Origin: Persicaria tinctoria
Taxonomy: Eukaryota > Streptophyta > Magnoliopsida > Caryophyllales > Polygonaceae
NCBI GenBank assembly: GCA_037127255.1
Contig: JBANSL010000013.1
Coordinates: 14,156,688-14,220,687 of the forward strand
DNA: 64,000 nucleotides
Reading direction: 5' to 3'
Shown here: positions 21,882 to 32,503 of the stretch, piece after piece
Layout: every line of letters begins with the position of its first letter
How positions within the stretch are numbered: the stretch's first letter is position 1
Translations under genes and position numbers: made by a program
The notes under the pieces: generated by a model
Databases searched by the model: none
Seen by the model: the letters and a program-made list of their open reading frames with translations, nothing else
What the model was told of the DNA's origin: nothing

Positions 21882-22709
21882 ATGGCTTCCAGATCTCTTC
21901 TTGTTTCTTCCCTACTTGTCCTTTCCATGGCAGTTATTGCCTCCGCCGACTACTATAGCTCGTATACTCCATCTCCCGAGTATAAGTCACCAGAGGAGTA
22001 TGTTCCTTCTCCATCGCCATACTACAAGGCCAAGGCCTCTGTGTATGTATCTTCTCCCGGATACAAGAAGCCTGAGTATACCCCATCTCCCGAATACAAG
22101 ACACCAGTTTACATCCCCAAACCCGTATACCACCCTACCCCAGTCTATACTCCATCTCCTTCCTACAAAAGTCCTGCCTATACTCCATCCCCGGTTTATG
22201 TTCCAAAACCAGTATACAAACCTACACCTATATATAACCCTGTGTACACTCCATCTCCTGTGTACAAGAGCCCTGTATACACTCCATCTCCTATTTATAA
22301 GAGCCCTGAATACACACCATCTCCTATTTACAAGAGCCCCATATACATCCCAAAACCAGCTTACAAGGTCCCTGTATATCATCCTACCCCAGTATACAAG
22401 CCTGTGTATACTCCATCCCCGGTTTACAAGAGCCATGCATACACCCCATCACCGGTTTACAAGAGCCCTGTGTACACACCATCTCCTGTGTACTATCCTT
22501 CACCAGCTTACAAGGTCCCTGTTTACATCCCAAAACCAGTTTACAAAGTCCCTGCATACCACCCTACGCCAATCTACAAGCCTGTGTACACCCCAAAACC
22601 CACATATCATCCTACACCAGTCTACAAACCTGTGTACACCCCAAAACCAGTGTACACACCATCGCCCGTTTACAAGGCTCCTGTTTACACTCCTTCTCCG
22701 ACCTATTAA
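21882..22709 (+). CDS. Extensin-like Tyr/Pro-rich cell-wall protein
   Basis: 275 codons from ATG 21882, chosen over upstream in-frame codons because MASRSLLVSSLLVLSMAVIA is a good secretory signal peptide, probably cleaved after SADYY's alanine. The mature part is almost wholly repeats: YTPSPVYKSP, YIPKPVYK, YHPTPVYKP. Tyr, Pro, Val and Lys dominate, as in structural wall glycoproteins. Prolines would be hydroxylated and the regular tyrosines could cross-link. There is no SPPPP block, so it is extensin-like or PRP-like rather than a classical extensin. It is a single exon with no stops. A TATA box sits 114 bases upstream. Its 3' flank is duplicated at 12.9-13.6 kb and a decayed relative lies at 46.1 kb. 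Confidence 0.92.
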   Translation: MASRSLLVSSLLVLSMAVIASADYYSSYTPSPEYKSPEEYVPSPSPYYKAKASVYVSSPGYKKPEYTPSPEYKTPVYIPKPVYHPTPVYTPSPSYKSPAYTPSPVYVPKPVYKPTPIYNPVYTPSPVYKSPVYTPSPIYKSPEYTPSPIYKSPIYIPKPAYKVPVYHPTPVYKPVYTPSPVYKSHAYTPSPVYKSPVYTPSPVYYPSPAYKVPVYIPKPVYKVPAYHPTPIYKPVYTPKPTYHPTPVYKPVYTPKPVYTPSPVYKAPVYTPSPTY

Positions 22710-23041
22710 ACTCGAGAACCTTCACAGGCTTACAATATCTAAATCCTCTACTATATAAGAAAACTAAGACGTGTATTACATAAAATGTATTACTTGATAT
22801 CAACCAAAGAATATTAATGAGTGAGTGAATGTATTATATGTAATTTCTTTCATTATTTATATTTTGAAATACAATTATACTATTATTAATATATTGTTAT
22901 TAATTTATATTAATTTTGTTATTGTTCTTGTCATCAATATTATTGAAGTACGTTATATATATTTGAGTGATGCTTGTTATATTAATTCATAAAGCGTTCG
23001 ATCATTAGCAAATAGCAATGGATCTTTAATTTTGTCCATAG
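22710..23041. other. 3' flank of the extensin-like gene
   Basis: AT-rich 3' UTR and flank. 22836-22965 is the uninterrupted paralogue of the TRIM insertion site at 13.04 kb. No further gene. Confidence 0.6.
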
Positions 23042-23479
23042 AAGCACTACAAGAAAAACAGTTTTGGGCGACAAAACTATAAAAACTAAGGTGACAGGTT
23101 CACTTTTGTCGCCCTAACTGATCTTTCAGTGACAATACTACATTTGGTCGCCCATAAGTCGTTTTCTGTGACGAAAATTTCAATTTGTCACGCAAATGAA
23201 ACTAGGGCAACAAAAGCCTGCCAATTAGTCGCCCTAAATGTTACTCCGAATTTCGTACTCCTATAACTGAGACCCTCATCTTCCTCGCGAGCCAAATCGA
23301 CCTCACGCCGCCTTCTCCACATTCCTTCTCCTCTGTCGTTGTCGGAGAACTTATCTCCGTTTCTCCGACTGAATCCTCTCGTTCAACGTTCCTCTCCCTT
23401 TCCCGCTTCCGTTCATCTCCTCCTTCCTTGCAACCTTAGTACGCCAAAGCACAACCTAGATCCGGATCTGGATCGGTTG

Positions 23480-23630
23480 CCGGTGTGGGACAATGGTGAG
23501 TCTCTCTCTCTCTCTCTTTCTCCTCACACTCTATCTCCGTGTCTTTGAATTTGATGCTCGTGTCTCAATTTTGCTTGGCAGATCATTTTAGAGAAGAACC
23601 GAAGAGTGATCTACAAATACATCTTCCAAG
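23480..23630 (+). pseudogene. Captured 5' exons of a ribosomal protein S10 (eS10)-like gene
   Basis: ATG at 23493-23495 is directly followed by a GTGAG donor. After a C/T-rich intron ending CAG (23579-23581), the next exon reads IILEKNRRVIYKYIFQ and ends at a GT (23631). Joined through the splice this is the start of cytosolic ribosomal protein S10, with one Pro-to-Leu change. Nothing of the rest of the protein follows. About 200 bases of C/T-rich leader upstream may also be captured. Confidence 0.65.
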
Positions 23631-24936
23631 GTCGCATCTCTATTCCTTTCTGTCTCTTTCCTGCTATATCTCGATATTGCTGGTCAATTTCTTCTTCTTA
23701 CTGCATTTTTGTTGTTAGCTAAGGTCATTAGGTCAACCTTGTCATCCGCCAGTCCAAAACCCTAAAGATCTACACTAATCATCTCAGTAAGTTTCCGCTT
23801 CCTATCCTTCATGTCTTCCTACCTTCTCTTTCATAAACGCATCTATTTTTCCTGATTGACAGTTGAAGGATGAAATGCTCTGCATTCGATTTGCCTCCGT
23901 TGAGAGTGGCTCTTCCTATCCTCTGTTTGATGTGCTCTATTTCCCTCTTTTGATTGCGATTATTGAAGGTCTTTTAATTTTATGCACACCTGCACCATTT
24001 CCCTATTTCACCAAATGACATTTGCTAGACTGCCTGCCACGGCGTTTAGAGATTGAATTCAAATGTGTCCGACACATTGACTTCAGTTAACAATTAACAA
24101 AACTGCCTGCCACAATCTTTAGAGATTGGAACACCCTATTGATTGGTTCATTGTTGCATAGAGAATGTAGTAGCAACCTTTTTAATGCTCTAAAATTTTA
24201 GACAGATGATAATCATGATATAGTTAGCATGTTGTAATAGATTTCACTCTATCACCTTAAGGCACATCCATGTTTCTCATTGATTTGCTCATATTTTGTG
24301 TGTGAATAAAATTGCCTTTTTTCTCTTTAAATAGTGTTTGTTGTATAAAGGTGTCAAAAAGTCTTGATGTTATCATACTTTATCAAACATATGCTTTCTT
24401 TTCTGTTTTATGCTTGCATGTGGTGTTCTAAGATTTTGTAATTTGAACAGCTAGGATTATCTTCAAGAAGTAGAATCAGAGGCAAAATAATATTTGGCAA
24501 ACCATGTTAGCTGGCATGTCATTTTGAGGATGTGGTTATTTGTAGAATGCGATTCAATTCATGAGCTGATTGTTTTGTTTGCCAATTTTTAGGGAAATAT
24601 TTCCATTGGCTTATAACCCTTGGGCTGACTTGTTCATATCAACTTGTGGTTTATATAGTTTGACATTTGAATTTTCTATTTTCCCAAGTTTCCACTATCT
24701 AGTGGAATATCATGATTTAGGTGAGGATGGCATTTTGTTTGGCAACCGTTTATATTATTCTTAATAGGCAATTGCTTTTTCAAGTAAATGGTTTTTCTGC
24801 TTAATCTCTTTCAGTGATAACTAATAATATTTGTTAATTTTGGCAGCTAAGTAAAGCATATTTTAGCTTGATGAAAGTTTTGTTCGATAGCCATATCAAC
24901 TTTATATTGAATCTGGATACAAGCACTTTTCTGCAG

Positions 24937-25272
24937 ATACTTGGATCTCTCGAATCCGGTCTTTAAGGACTTGGATACAAATATATCTTCTCAGGTTCGT
25001 GTAGTGTGTATTACTGCAATGATAATGCTTGCATTCAACTTTTACCTGCTGTAAGTAAAACTGATTTTGAGGTAGCTTAGCTTTCAATACTGATTTTGAG
25101 TTAGCTCAGATTTCCATACTTATTCCTTTTTGTTCTCCTTCCAGTGTGCATTTGCCATTGATGATTTAGCTAGTTTCTATTTCAACAACATTACTGTGGG
25201 GAAGCACCCGATTTACCAGCTTCAGTTAATTTAGTACGACTTGTTGCAGAGTGCCCCATGTTGTTCCCTAAA
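24937..25272 (+). pseudogene. Captured exons of an exportin-7 (RanBP16)-like gene
   Basis: Exon 24937-24994 reads YLDLSNPVFKDLDTNISSQ and ends CAG before GT. Exon 25145-25272 follows a CCAG acceptor and reads CAFAIDDLASFYFNNITVG, then, after a one-base frameshift, VNLVRLVAECPMLFPK before GTAAGT. This matches the C-terminal region of plant exportin-7-type importin-beta family proteins. It is fragmentary and frameshifted, so not functional. Identification is from memory of the family pattern. Confidence 0.65.
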
Positions 25273-27060
25273 GTAAGTTTTCTCCTTTTTCTGTAACAAG
25301 TGGTTCAATGCTAGTTGAGATATGTTGTTGGTCCTAGAGAAAGGCTTGCACAAGGATTTTTAGCTCCGCAATATCGTCCCATTAGTGATCACTTCGATTC
25401 ACTTCACTTTGAAGTTTGAATTGAAGTGTGTACCTGATTTACGTGATTGATCTTGTTTTTCTAATCACTTACACAACTGTTTTGTTTGTCAATTCCATGA
25501 TCAGGTACTGCTGTTCAGCAATGCTGAAACCAAGATAAAATGAGTGGAATCGGCATGGTTAGGATATAAGAGGCAAAGAGCCATGATCTATGATAAGTAA
25601 AGGTACTACTGTTCTGTTTGTATTCATTCTCTAAACTTGCTCCTGCTTAGTTATCCTGTGAGCTCCTCTCTTCTTGCTCACTTGGATTGCTCATAAGTAT
25701 TTACAAATCGGGTAATTTCCGAAATTTGCTTCATCTAATTATGATAATACGTTTGAAGATCTAGTATATATAAGCACAAATAGCTTCTCAATCTTTTTTT
25801 TTTTCAAATTCTGGAAATGGAAGAGTTTAAATTTCTATTTATTAAAGACGAGTGGACTAGCTAGTTTGAGCGCATTGGGCAAAGGTGATATTCTACGCTG
25901 TTAAACTAAGGTTTGCCACGCATGCTTAATTTGCAGGGATGCAAGAAGATATGACCAATGAAACTAAACCCCTCAGGTTGAACACACCATTGGTGAGGAC
26001 TGAGGAGTAGATTTCCGGGCATGGATCTACAATTGTTAAAGCAAAAGCAGGTGCTCGTTGACCTCCTCGAAAGTTAATATCTTTGCTTGCAGCCAAGAGG
26101 ACCATCATTTCCAGGCTCAAATTTTGATAGGTAATAATAATTTCATGTGTTGTTCTTTTGTTATCTGGGCTAGCAATTTCGTGTGATGTTCATGTTATCA
26201 TGTATGCTAACTGATTTAGGTCATGAGTGTCAATGTGTAATTTAACTTGATATGGATTGAATGATTTGGCAACAGTTCTGCAGTCGTTGGTATAGTTACT
26301 GAAATTTTGATGAGGGTAAATGAAATTGCATATAGGAACACTAAAGAGTTCACAACTTTATCTTATTTTTCTGGGTTGTGGTCACATGATCTTGAAAAAT
26401 TTACAGATGTTCCAATTACTATTATGTTGACTATTTGAGCAGGGGTTTCTCATAAGCATTCCTATGTGACGTGAGGATTTTATTCTTTATGATGATAGAT
26501 ACGATGAACTCCCAGAAGCAGGAAAGAAGATATCTTATTGGAGCGAGTGAAGTGTACACTGAAGAAGATGTTAAAGAATATGAACACCGGAAGGAAGAGT
26601 TAATCTCTGGGCATCATATAGAGGCCAAACTTTGACATGGACTGGTATTGTGCCCCCTCCCCCTACACAGTAACATCTGAATATTATAAGATCCTTACTA
26701 ATAAGACTTTGGGTGAACAATTCTTAAATATGGATAGATTGCTGATTTTGATGGGATGAAGGTAGAATATGTAATAGACACGTGAAAGTATATGTAGATT
26801 ATCTATTGTAATGATAGATAGGTTTTGTTTTATAAGTTGATTGATATGTATTTGGAAATTTAAGGCAATTTACGTATTTGAAAATTTGCTGTTCATTGGT
26901 TGTTGAGAGCAGTGAGCACAGGTGTTGGAACGGAGAAATTTGATTATTATGTTTTTAAAAAAGTCTGATTTAAAAAAATCAGACTTTTTAAAAAGTCTGA
27001 TTTTTTTAAATGAAAGGGATAAAATAGCCCGGGTCTTTATATATCCGGGCTATATACTAA
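25273..27060. other. Rest of the CACTA interior
   Basis: No protein I recognise. 26507-26635 has a short open stretch (QERRYLIGASEVYTEEDVKE) that may be another captured exon of unknown origin. A three-part inverted repeat built on AAAAGTCTGATTT lies at about 26957-27010. Confidence 0.4.
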
Positions 27061-27592
27061 AAGACTTTGGGTGACAAAACCAATTTTCATCACAAAACAC
27101 ACCGGGCAACAAAATATGAAATTTGTCGCTGAAGGTATATTAGGGCGACGAATTATTTTTCCGTCGCCATAACTTTGGGCGACGCAGCTGAGGCGACAAA
27201 CAGGGGACGAAATTATTTGTCACAAACCACTTTGTGCGACGAAATGAGTACTTTGGGCGACAAATGTTTTTGTCACAAAAAGCTGGTTTTGTTGTAGTGA
27301 AGGTGGATCAAATATAATCAATCAAAACTACCGTACAACTCTTAACATATTGATTATCCAATTTTCATGATATAAATGAGTATATTAAATTTGACCTAAT
27401 TTGTCAATGGGTTCGATGTGATAATTGGAAATTTCCGAAAACTTATTAATGGAAATTAATATTTATGGGAATTGTGAAAATATGTTTAGTGATTTTTTTA
27501 TTCTAAGAGATTTAAATGGAAGAATTGAAAATTTTGAAATATAAAAAGGTGGAAGTTGAACTTATCTTAATGGAAAACTAGGTAAGTGAACT

Positions 27593-27954
27593 TAGGGATG
27601 TTATTCGAACCGAACGAGCCGAGTATTGCGCTATGAGTCAAGCTCGAGCCGAGTCTAAATATCTTAAAAATGTGCTCATACTCAGCTCGTTTAGAAAATG
27701 AACGCGCTCGGGTCGAGCTTTTTTTGAGCATTAAACAGACCTACTTCTTCAGAACATAGTAACTTAAAAGAAATTTTAGAATTTTCATAAAATTCAAGCG
27801 ATCTGAGCTTAAATCTAGCGAGTTGAGGTTTGAACTCGGTTTAAAAACGTGTTGATACTCGACTTGTTTAGAAAATGAACGGGCTCGAGCCAGGCTTGTA
27901 TCGAGTCGACCGAGCTGAGCTCGAACTACTCGACTCATATACCAACCGTACCCT
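27593..27954. mobile_element. hAT-type MITE with GCTCGAGCC-rich interior
   Basis: The ends are TAGGGATGTTATTCGAACC and inverted TAGGGTACGGTTGGTATA. The 8-bp TSD is AGTGAACT / AGTGCACT (one mismatch; 27585-27592, 27955-27962). The interior repeats GAGCCGAG/GCTCGAG words. TIR start and TSD length agree with the better preserved hAT MITE at 51837-52448. Confidence 0.68.
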
Positions 27955-27962
27955 AAGTGCAC

Positions 27963-28972
27963 TTACTGCAAATTGGAGGAAATTTACTTCATGAGAAATT
28001 CAGTTCCTACGTTTAGATTTTAAAAATATCAGCCAAACGTAGATATTTGTCCTGCTTTTTTAGAATTATTGGTTTTTGAGTTACCAATCAAACGAGACCT
28101 TAAGAATTAAGAAACTTGTGGAAATATACTTAAAAATGATTTGCACGTGGCGTTACTAATATTTTAACTGTTACAGTGTTACCGAACCCAAAAACATAAC
28201 AGTAAGAACTGTAAGATATACTTACGTTCTTACCACTCTCGGTAATTAAGGTAATTAAACAAACAAATTAAGCAAACCTAATTTTACAACTTGTTAATTT
28301 CAGCTTCAAGTTCGCCATAAAAAAACAAGGTTCCATAATGCAATTATTTAATTTTATATTTCTGCTTGTCTTTGGAGTAGAAATCTAAAAGATCGACCAC
28401 AATCAAATCATCCAAAAAAACAAGCATAAAAGTTTTGGTCACATAGTTCAGTATTTCATTATTAATTTCTTGGATTGAAGTGGTTACCTACTGTTATGTT
28501 TTTTATTTTTTTAGGATTGTGCAAATTTTCCCTCATCTATTGTAAATATAGAAATCGAACAATAGTTTATGGTTCTCTAGCTTTAATTTCATTTTGAGAT
28601 GAAAGTTTATTCAAATTATATATTGGTTTTGTGAGTGGGATAATCAACCCCAACTAGGTACAATATCGTGGGAAAATTTCGATACCAATATCATTATTTG
28701 AAAATGTAAACCGGTGCACACGAAAAACCATTGGTGGAGATAAACCCTAGGGCATAGGCGATCGGCGTTTTTTCACCCCCTGGTGATTCCGAGGATCGTT
28801 CCTTCTCTTTCCGGCGTAGGGCCGTGAGAGCTAGGGTTCTCGTCGTCACGGTGCGACGTTTCGCTGATTTTGACAGGGCTTTCCAGGGTGCGAGCAAGGC
28901 TTGGATTAGGGTAGATTAGGGATGGCAGAGAAGGGGAGAAATCTTCATCTGACCGACGAAGAGCGCACGCAC
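27963..28972. other. AT-rich spacer, then a truncated 5' region of an unknown ORF
   Basis: 27963-28690 shows nothing. From about 28710 the sequence becomes GC-rich, and ATG 28922 opens MAEKGRNLHLTDEER before it is cut by the repeat at 28973. The start resembles N-termini of plant LINE or copia first ORFs, but this is a guess. Confidence 0.35.
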
Positions 28973-29348
28973 GTCGTCACGGTGCACATTTGCTTGCAAG
29001 CATGAGGCCGGCCATTCCTTTGTTTTTCAATTCAACAGCTTTTTGCCCATATGTTTTAGTAGACATCTATCTATATCTATATCTATATCTATATAAAATA
29101 CTAAAACAGAGGCCGCTGGAGCGACCTCGTGGCCACGAAATTTTCTGAATTAAACGGCATGTCGTCACGGTGCACATTTGCTTGCAAGCATGAGGCCGGC
29201 CATTCCTTTGTTTTTCAATTCAACAGCTTTTTGCCCATATGTTTTAGTAGACATCTATCTATATCTATATCTATATCTATATAAAATACTAAAACAGAGG
29301 CCGCTGGAGCGACCTCGTGGCCACGAAATTTTCTGAATTAAACGGGAT
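28973..29348 (+). repeat. 188-bp perfect tandem duplication across a Helitron-like left end
   Basis: 28973-29160 and 29161-29348 are identical as far as I can compare them, apart from the last few bases. Each unit has about 100 bases of non-Helitron sequence, then A followed by TCTATCTATATCTATATC and TAAAATACTAAAACAGAGG, the left end found repeatedly at 33.9-43.9 kb. Confidence 0.85.
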
Positions 29349-30809
29349 TATTTTTGCCTGCGTGACATTTTCTGGATTAAAACGGTATTATATTGAGGGA
29401 ATTTGTTAAAAGGGACCTTTTAGCATTTTTGATTAGGTTGTTAGACCCATTAATTATTTTTTTAACTGGCTTAGACTCTAGTAATTGTGTATTAGGTATC
29501 CAGACCCTTCCACTCCTGACCAAATTGAGAAACTCAACCTAATCGAGTTCCGTTCTCTTCGGTGATGGAACCTTGAAATTTATCCTTGATCGGGCTCGTT
29601 GGAGCGCCGGAGTGGTGTGCGATGAGGAAATCGCCAGAAATCAGAGAAATCGCTAGGGATGTAGAGCGGATGGATGCGATGACGAGTGAGGGAAGGAAGG
29701 CGATGGCGAGATCCGCTTCTATGTTGCGGAGCGGCGAGATCTAATGTCGACGTTGACGGCAATCGATATGCTCCTTCCTCCTTCCTCTTCTCCAACGACG
29801 ACGATGACAGCAATCGAGGTTGGGGGAGCAGAGCTTGGCGATTGCGAGGCCTCCGGCGGCTTTGTAATGAAGGCGGACGATTTGATGCTATTCCTCCTCT
29901 GCCTAATCTCCGACTAGGTAGGCGATTGCGGGACCTCCTTCCTCCTCTGACTGGTCTTCGGCTTCGTAATTTTGGCTTCGTCTTATGTTTTTAACGCGGT
30001 TCCTCATTCCTTAGTTCCGACCAATATTTCTGGCGATTCTGATTGAAACTAAAGATGTAATGTTGCTGTGAATCGAAACTCGTCAATTTGAAATCCAGAA
30101 CTTGCTTAGATCATGGATCCTTTTATCTGGTGATGTTAATTTCCAAAGTGGATCAAGTTTCATGGATTAATTTTGTTCTGTGTTCACCGGCACTTAGGGT
30201 TTATTGCTGCCATGGTAGATCTGAGATTTTTAATACACTTGCTTTTTTGATGAAGAAGCATATGCTTGAAACCTAATTAGTCTGTTACTGATTTGCTCTT
30301 AAAACTTCCATGTATGCATAAATTCCGTTAATCTTTGCTTCACTTTTGGTTAATCGACGCGCTAAATTGAGCTTGATTGCGAGAGTTTCTGAACCGAAAT
30401 TCTTTGAAACTACATGATTTTGATTTCAAGGTTTTCTGAATCAGAAGGTATTGATGCTGACTTGCTGCTGCTAAGTGCTATTACTACTGTGTTCTGACTC
30501 GAGGACTGATGTTTGTGGCCAGGCCAAGGAAGTATTTGAGATTTGGCTTCATCGCTGCTGCTGCAATGGTTTTTTTCTTTTAATCAATCTTGAGGTAAAA
30601 TAGTCCTGCTGAATAGAACAATTCTGCTGGTGTTTATTTGAGTCAGCATTTGCTGGTGTTTATTTGCTGGTGCTCACTTTGGGATGATTTGCTAGTAGGC
30701 GTATTCCCTTTGCCATTGATCTATATAACATCATTGCTTGGAATCCAAAGATAGTGTCATTGGTCTACTGTAATCCAGTTCATCAAATTGCAATCATCAC
30801 TTTAACATA
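29349..30809. other. Genic-looking but unassigned segment inside the Helitron nest
   Basis: 29520-30000 is GC-rich with short ORFs. 30000-30780 looks like leader/intron sequence (T-rich tracts, TTTCAG). I recognise no protein. It may be a captured host fragment. Confidence 0.35.
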
Positions 30810-30811
30810 TA

Positions 30812-31048
30812 CTCCCTCCGTTAATTAAAACTTGACGTTTTACTATTCACTCACGTTTTTTGAGGTGTTAAAAAGTATATATAATATTAAATTTTTAGAT
30901 ATATTTTTAAAACAATTTCATAGATATTACTATTAAGTATGAATTTATAAAAACAAAATGTAAAAAAAGTTAATATCTTATATAGTTTTTATCATTCTAA
31001 AAAAACGTGCATGAATAGTAAACGACAAGTTTTAATTAACAGAGGGAG
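30812..31048. mobile_element. Stowaway MITE
   Basis: TIRs CTCCCTCCGTTAATTAAAAC / GTTTTAATTAACAGAGGGAG are flanked by TA (30810-30811, 31049-31050), diagnostic for Stowaway (Tc1/mariner). 237 bp, AT-rich, non-coding, with subterminal inverted similarity (TGACGTTTTACTATTCA / TGAATAGTAAACGACA). Confidence 0.95.
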
Positions 31049-31140
31049 TATGGATTAGTATACACTTGCAATCACACTATATTTTTTAATGAATTAATTA
31101 ATATTATTTTTTTCATTTAATGGAAATCTGATTTTTTGAT

Positions 31141-31215
31141 TTCCTATTAGCTCAAATTGGTAGAGCGTTGTGCTCAAGTACATAAATACGGGTTCAAATC
31201 CCGCATGGGCTATTT
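31141..31215 (+). ncRNA. tRNA-like sequence (pseudogene or SINE head)
   Basis: A-box region TTAGCTCAAATTGGTAGAGC with a D-stem AGCTC/GAGC, and T-arm CGGGTTCAAATCCCG with B-box GGTTCAAATCC. It is followed by a T6 run that could stop pol III. The acceptor arm pairs only CCTAT with ATGGG, and the anticodon stem is poor. It is not a working tRNA by eye. Confidence 0.45.
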
Positions 31216-31399
31216 TTTAATCCTTCACCTATTTTCACGACAAAATCTATGTCTTTTTGCGATGAAAATTATAGTGGCCAATAAAATAGAAACAATTTGT
31301 TGTCATTATTAACTCCCGAGTTTTTGATTTTAAAAGACCGTATTGCCCTATTCGGTGACACTATTTTGATTCCACATTTCATACTTCAATGCCACCAAT

Positions 31400-32420
31400 T
31401 TTATAAAAATATCATCACAAATGATTGAGATCAATTAATTTGTACTTACAAATGTGTCATCAATAAAATTGTCATCAATAAAAAGATATCATCAATGAAG
31501 TGTAACTACGTATTAAGCTCATATGTCATCAATTGTATAAAAATATCATCAACAAAGAATGTCATCACAAGTGTGTCATCACTCATCAGTGAACAAAAGT
31601 AGAATCAATGAAAATATATCGATATACAATTTACTGACTTACAAAAGTGACATCAAACGATTTGATTAAAAAAGTGGCATCGAATAATTACATTAGAAAA
31701 ATAGCATCAAAACACTACTTTAAAAAAGTGGCATCACATTAAAGAAAAAAATGTCATCAAAATACTACTTTGAAAAAAATATCATCAAAATACTACTTTG
31801 CAAAAATTTCATCAAAAAAATGGCATCACGGTAAAAAAATATCATCAAAAAATTGACATAAAAAAAAGTGGCATCGGTCGTTAACAATAAAAAAATGGCA
31901 TTAATGGTCAACGTGACATTACAGTATAAAAAAATGTCATCAAAGTTTTAAAAAAGTGGCATAAAAAAAGTGTCATCCAATCATTTTATTAGAAAAACAT
32001 GCGGCATCAATCGATTTGATTAAAATGGCATCAAATAATTACATTATAAAAATGACATCAAAATACCATTTTGAAAAAGTTGTATCACATTAAAGAAAAA
32101 AATGTCATCAAAATACTACTTTGAAAAAATATCATCAAAAATATGGCATCACGGTAAAAAAAATATCATCAAAAAATTGACATAAAAAAAGTGGCATCAG
32201 TCGTTAACAGTAAAAAAAATGGCATCAATGATCAACGTGACATTACAGTAAACAAAAAATGACATCAAGGTTTAAAAAAAGTGACATTAAAAAAGTGTCA
32301 TCCAATCATTTCATTAGAAAAGTGGCATCAAAGTGAAAATAAAATATAGTAAAATTTTGGCATCAAAACGGTAAAATATGGCATCACTAAAAAAAAAAAA
32401 AAAAAAATTGGCATCAAAAT
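31400..32420. repeat. CATCA-word satellite with a 354-bp higher-order duplication
   Basis: Dozens of short units of the form GTGGCATCAAAA, ATGTCATCAAAA and ATATCATCAAAA fill this stretch. On top of this, 31651-32004 is repeated as 32005-32340 (offset 354; shared ATCACATTAAAGAAAAAAAT, GGCATCACGGTAAAAAAA and AACGTGACATTACAGTA). Non-coding. Confidence 0.8.
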
Positions 32421-32503
32421 GGGTTGGTCAACGTTGACCGGTCAACGGTCAACGGTCAACCGTTGACCGGTCAATGGTCAAACGGTTGACCATTGACCAA
32501 CCC
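32421..32503. promoter_or_regulatory. 83-bp palindrome built of ten W-box cores
   Basis: Six GGTCAA and four TTGACC hexamers occupy 83 bases, with perfect outer arms GGGTTGGTCAA / TTGACCAACCC. TTGACC is the W-box core bound by WRKY factors. The sequence content is direct; a regulatory role is not shown. Confidence 0.6.

Larger units (their letters stand above)
23045..27299. mobile_element. Non-autonomous CACTA (CMC/EnSpm) transposon carrying gene fragments
   Basis: Starts CACTACAAGAAAAACAG and ends inverted as TTTTGTTGTAGTG, with 3-bp TSD AAG (23042-23044, 27300-27302). Both ends carry dense subterminal repeats of GGGCGAC / GTCGCCC / TTTGTCGC, as expected for transposase binding. The 4.25-kb interior has no transposase. 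It contains exon fragments resembling ribosomal protein S10 and an exportin-7-type protein with GT-AG introns. This is the Pack-type arrangement. Confidence 0.93.

Noticed and set aside
21784..22758. 324-codon Leu/Thr-rich ORF in another frame over the extensin-like gene
   Set aside because: It stays open only because the overlapping gene is repetitive; no signal peptide or family, while the 21882 frame has both.
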